Assembly: GCA_026008535.1 (NCBI GenBank)
Contig: BRKX01000001.1
Coordinates: forward strand, 70,444,317-70,508,316
DNA: 64,000 nt
Origin: Perilla frutescens
Taxonomy: Eukaryota; Streptophyta; Magnoliopsida; Lamiales; Lamiaceae
Direction: 5' to 3'
Both the position numbers and the translations under genes were made by a program. The notes below the pieces were generated by a model. It ran no database searches and had not been told where the DNA came from. It saw nothing but the letters and a program-made list of their open reading frames with translations. Position 1 is the stretch's first letter. Each line of letters opens with the position of its first letter. Shown here one piece after another: positions 60,370 through 64,000 of the stretch.

Positions 60370-61469
60370 ACCCCCCATCACTTTCTCACTCTACCTTTCT
60401 CTCTCTAGATTCTCTCTCTGCATCGCAACGAAACAAAGCTCCCTCATAAAAACCCAACAGATTGCAGGTGACTGAATATGTTGGCTTGGGAATTAATGGT
60501 TTTGTCCATTTGTTTTTCTTATTTATGCTTGCGCATTAGCTTTCTTGCTCAATCATGCGAGTGTTTGTTGTGTTCTGGTGTGATCTTGTGTTTGCTGTGA
60601 TCCCTTTTCTTCTCTGCCCTAAAACGGTTATTCATAAATTTTTCTGTGTGCGGTTTTTTTGGGAATGATCGTAGCTGAACTTTGAAGGGCTGTTGTGATC
60701 CTGGTTAAAGATTTGATTTTTATGGTGGTTTTGCTTGTGGTTATTGGAATTTTTGTGAGATTTTTATATGGAAAAGAGGGGGCATGATTGTACTGTAAAG
60801 AGGGCTCGAATGTTATTTAAACTTTGGAATAGATGAAATAACATGTCCATGAAGTGTTTGTTCTTGTTTCAGAGGAGCAAGCTTGGCTAACTTATATGTG
60901 TTTGATGGGAAATAGATTGGCTGAAATATGAGGACAATCGTGTGTATTTTTTTATTCTAACGTATATTTTGATTTGTAGATGAGACAATGAGGTGATTAA
61001 GATGTAATTTATATAGATAACTGATTTGCGGGATCAAGAAAGGGACTAAAAACTGAAAGGAATGTATGTTGAAGCTTCAAATATTGTTGATTACATTGCA
61101 GCGGTGTAAATTACTCCACCAATAGTAGAAGTTCCTTGAATATGTGCCCTCTTAGGTTGATTGGAAAAAAGTTCACTTATTCAAAATTTTCAAACCTACT
61201 AGATTAAATGGAAATTGAAACCTTCAGATGGAAATAGAGCCTCCGCTTTTGTTCTGTTTGCAGGAAATCAGAGTCGATTAGTGCTTTCATTAAAAAGACA
61301 AAGAGAAAGGACGTGACATTTGTAAAGTTAACGTGCCTGATTAAGTTGTCTTGTTTTTTTGACAATTCATTCTGTTTAGAGTAAAGTACGCTGTTGGTCT
61401 TTGTACTTAGCTGATTTATTTTGGTTAGGGTCAGCCAAAGTATATATATCCTCTTGGGGAACTTGCAAA
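60370..61469 (+). promoter_or_regulatory. 5'UTR with intron of the A_thal_3526 gene
   Basis: A CT-rich leader (TTTCTCTCTCTAGATTCTCTC) ends with the donor TTGCAG|GTGACT at 60467/60468. A likely acceptor TTTGGTTAG ends at 61428, about 40 bases before the start codon. The transcription start is probably near 60360-60380. Confidence 0.55.
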
Positions 61470-63824
61470 ATGTCAAATGGTGAAGTCCGAAAAGTCTCAC
61501 TACAGGATATACAATTGGTAAGTCTTTTGATCTGATTTATATGCATTATTTTTATACACAGTTTGTTGTGAAACTTTAGCAGTCGGGATCTCTTACATGA
61601 TGTAGGTATACAACAGAAAAATTCAATTATATGTGATCCTGGAATTTATGATGGGTGGTCATGTGGAAGCACTCCCGTCAATCATATACTGAGATGGAGT
61701 AATATGATAATATAATCATCAAAGATACCTAAACTTTCTCCATACTAGTGAATTTTTACCCTGTGAAATATATCATTGGTCGTGCATTGTCTAGTCTGTA
61801 ACCGCACTACAAAATGAAGCATAAACATAGGCGAACCATGAAATATTTGAGATAGAGTGGAGAATTATGACTGATAACTTGGGCATAAACTTAACCCTTT
61901 AGATCACCATGAAACATTCATTGTAACCTTGATCCGTTTTGCATAAATTCCAATGGTTATTGATATAAGGTAACAGTTCACCTCCGTACTTGTATCAGGT
62001 TCAAAATCTTATAGAAAGATGCCTTCAACTTTACATGAGTGAGAGGGAAGTTGTGAATACCTTGTTACACCAGGCAAAGATCGAGCCTGGTTTCACTGAG
62101 CTTGGTACCTTCATTTTCCTTATTTATTTATTAAATCTTCATCTTCCCATTATTTAAGTCGTTCTATAAACAGTAACACGTCGTGTTCATAATATTATAG
62201 CTATGTTCAGCTGCTAGTCTGTTTTCTCAAAACAATGTTTGTACCTCTGCAACTACTTTTTTTACTATAGTGAGGGTAAGTGTTGTATATCATGAACAAA
62301 ACTTGTGAATATGAGGTTTCAAACCAAATCTACTTTTCTTTTATGAACATTCTTGCCCTATATAAGGTTTGTATTTATGTGACATGTCTGACAGTGAGCT
62401 ACTTATGTCCTCGTTTTGGGCTTGGCAGAATTAGTATTAGTTTCCTATCATGCTGGTTGTTGGAAATAGATGACGTATGTTCAAACTTATCTAACATCAT
62501 AGCCTCCTTCCAGTGTGGCAAAAACTTGAAGCAGAAAACCAGGAATTTTTTCGGGCATATCATCTGAGGTTAATCGTGAAGGACCAGATATTAAGATTCA
62601 ATCAGTTGCTCGAGAGACAGGTTGAGCTAATGCGTCAAGTATGTCAGACAGGAGTTGCTTCCATTTCTTTGTCTAATGGATCTCAGATGCATTCAAGTAA
62701 GTTTTTCTTTCGAAATGCTTTTAGTAGTTGCAATGAATCATAGCCATTGCTGCTGTCTTCCAACGGAGAGCTTTTCTTGCATGTCTGCTATTGTATTGAT
62801 TACTACGTGGTATTTGCTAGAAGAGTTCTTTCTTCTGTCCTGTGTACAGCGACAAGGATAGGAGTTTATGTGTGCGTGCATTGGATTCTTTGTATCATAA
62901 TAATTCCGAATGCACTTTGACAGGGAGTCTGTTCTGTTCAGCAATTACGTCATTAGTTTGATTGATAAACCTAATTTTGTTTTTGTACTTTGGCAGTGCA
63001 CAACAACTCGGCTTACCAAGTTCCACAACCTGCTGGACCACCTATAAAGCCAGAAAACATGCACCAAGCTGTCAGTACTTTACCTAATGTTTACACCAAT
63101 GGTGCATCCGCACTGCAACCTAGCATGCAAGTTCCAGTCAACATGTCGGGTCATGGCGGTAGGATTAACGTGCCGGAAAACATGCTATTAGCTCAGAATT
63201 CCCACTCAGGAATCGTGCAAGGAATGAACGGGGTGGTGATTAAATCAGAGGGCGGCTTCACAGGCGACTCCCATTTTATGTTTGGTGCAGACAACAATAT
63301 CATAGAACCTCGAAATGCAATTGGAGAAGCATCCGTTTCTCCTTTTGCTGGTGGTGAGTCGAGTTCACAAGCTTTGAATGACTCCATGTTGGACCCAGAG
63401 ACGGGCTCATTTGGATTTTTGGGACAGATACCACGAAACTTCAGCCTTTCAGACTTGACAGCTGATTTTTCCAATAGCACTGGTAGGCACTCTCCTAAAA
63501 GCAACAAGAAAATATAATGTTTACGCAGCACATCTTAAACGTCTTAATCAGGTTTGGATGGAGTTCATTTTATGTTTTGACTCATAATTTTTGCATGATC
63601 TCGTCAGATATACTAGAGAGCTATTCTAGATCTCCGTTCCTTGGAACAGATGCAAACTTCTTGGATCCTCACATGAGGGGTGAACAACAAGGTACTGTTT
63701 TCTGCATTCATACTTAAAAATGTTGATATCTGGTGATGATTTGAAGTTCTCCTCGTGTGCAGATGTTAGGAGGTTGGACACCATATCTGAGGGCTTGAGT
63801 TATGAAGATTTTGCCAGTGACTAA
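61470..63824 (+). CDS. Plant-specific A_thal_3526 (TIGR01589/PF09713) domain protein
   Basis: Six exons at 61470-61517, 61999-62104, 62514-62696, 62997-63482, 63608-63691 and 63763-63824 give 322 aa with every phase consistent. The N-terminal ~80 residues are the uncharacterised plant domain: VSLQDIQLVQNLIERCLQLY, EVVNTLLHQAKIEPGFTEL and VWQKLEAENQEFFRAYHLRL, mostly amphipathic helix, followed by QILRFNQLLERQVELMRQ. The rest is low-complexity, rich in N, S, P and G, and ends LDTISEGLSYEDFASD, an acidic tail. There is no membrane segment, signal peptide or known catalytic motif; a nuclear or cytoplasmic regulatory role is only an inference. The 3'UTR seems to have an intron. The gene appears intact. 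Confidence 0.93.
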
Positions 63825-64000
63825 ATATTTTGAATGTGTTCAATAACTGGTAACGTCTCCTTCCACATCCACGAAGTTCTGCTGCTCTTGAACCACACTC
63901 TAATTTCCTTTTTCGTCTCGTTGCAGGGTCAACCGCGTTGTCAGATAAAAGTTTTTGTAAATACATTCCAGAATTAGAGAAGCTACATGATTTCAGACTA
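63825..64000 (+). other. 3'UTR of the A_thal_3526 gene with probable intron
   Basis: Donor ATAACTG|GTAACG near 63849 and acceptor TCGTTGCAG near 63926 suggest a short intron after the stop; the transcript continues to or past the window edge. Confidence 0.5.

Overview
The window is nuclear DNA of a flowering plant, most likely a eudicot. It is very AT-rich, its genes have many short GT-AG introns, and they are separated by kilobases of microsatellites and small terminal-inverted-repeat transposons. The proteins are plant types: an SMG7-like NMD factor, an AVT1 amino-acid transporter, a type-A cytokinin response regulator, an ARGOS/OSR organ-size protein and a plant-specific A_thal_3526 protein. 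I cannot name the species. All exon models below were built by hand from splice motifs, reading phase and family resemblance; none has been checked against transcripts.

Left third (1-19.3 kb), gene-rich: the first two coding exons of a Nudix hydrolase (minus, running off the left edge), an AVT1-family transporter (minus, 12 exons, with a candidate U12-type AT-AA intron and a 24-nt microexon), an unnamed small membrane-tail protein (plus), and SMG7 (minus, five coding exons, uORFs and probable 3'UTR introns).

Middle (19.3-54 kb), mostly transposon territory: it holds the intact single-exon ARGOS/OSR-like gene (minus, 23.8 kb) and EMG1/NEP1 (plus, 29.6-32.3 kb), whose promoter has a telo-box and site II elements. 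Around them I found several inverted-repeat elements flanked by 9-bp direct repeats (Mutator-like signature), a Stowaway MITE, a decayed LINE RNase H fragment, a repeat field of ATGCTAA-type motifs, and a telo-box-carrying MITE family with four copies in the window.

Right part (54-64 kb): an ARR9-like type-A response regulator (plus) with a G-quadruplex-capable repeat in intron 2, then an A_thal_3526 (PF09713) gene (plus) that is complete up to its 3'UTR.

The genes look like independent housekeeping and signalling loci rather than a cluster with a shared function. I did not find a new multi-gene system. The most unusual signals are the AT-AA intron, the stacked uORFs of SMG7, the two Mutator-like elements inserted at one overlapping target, and the telo-box-bearing MITEs.
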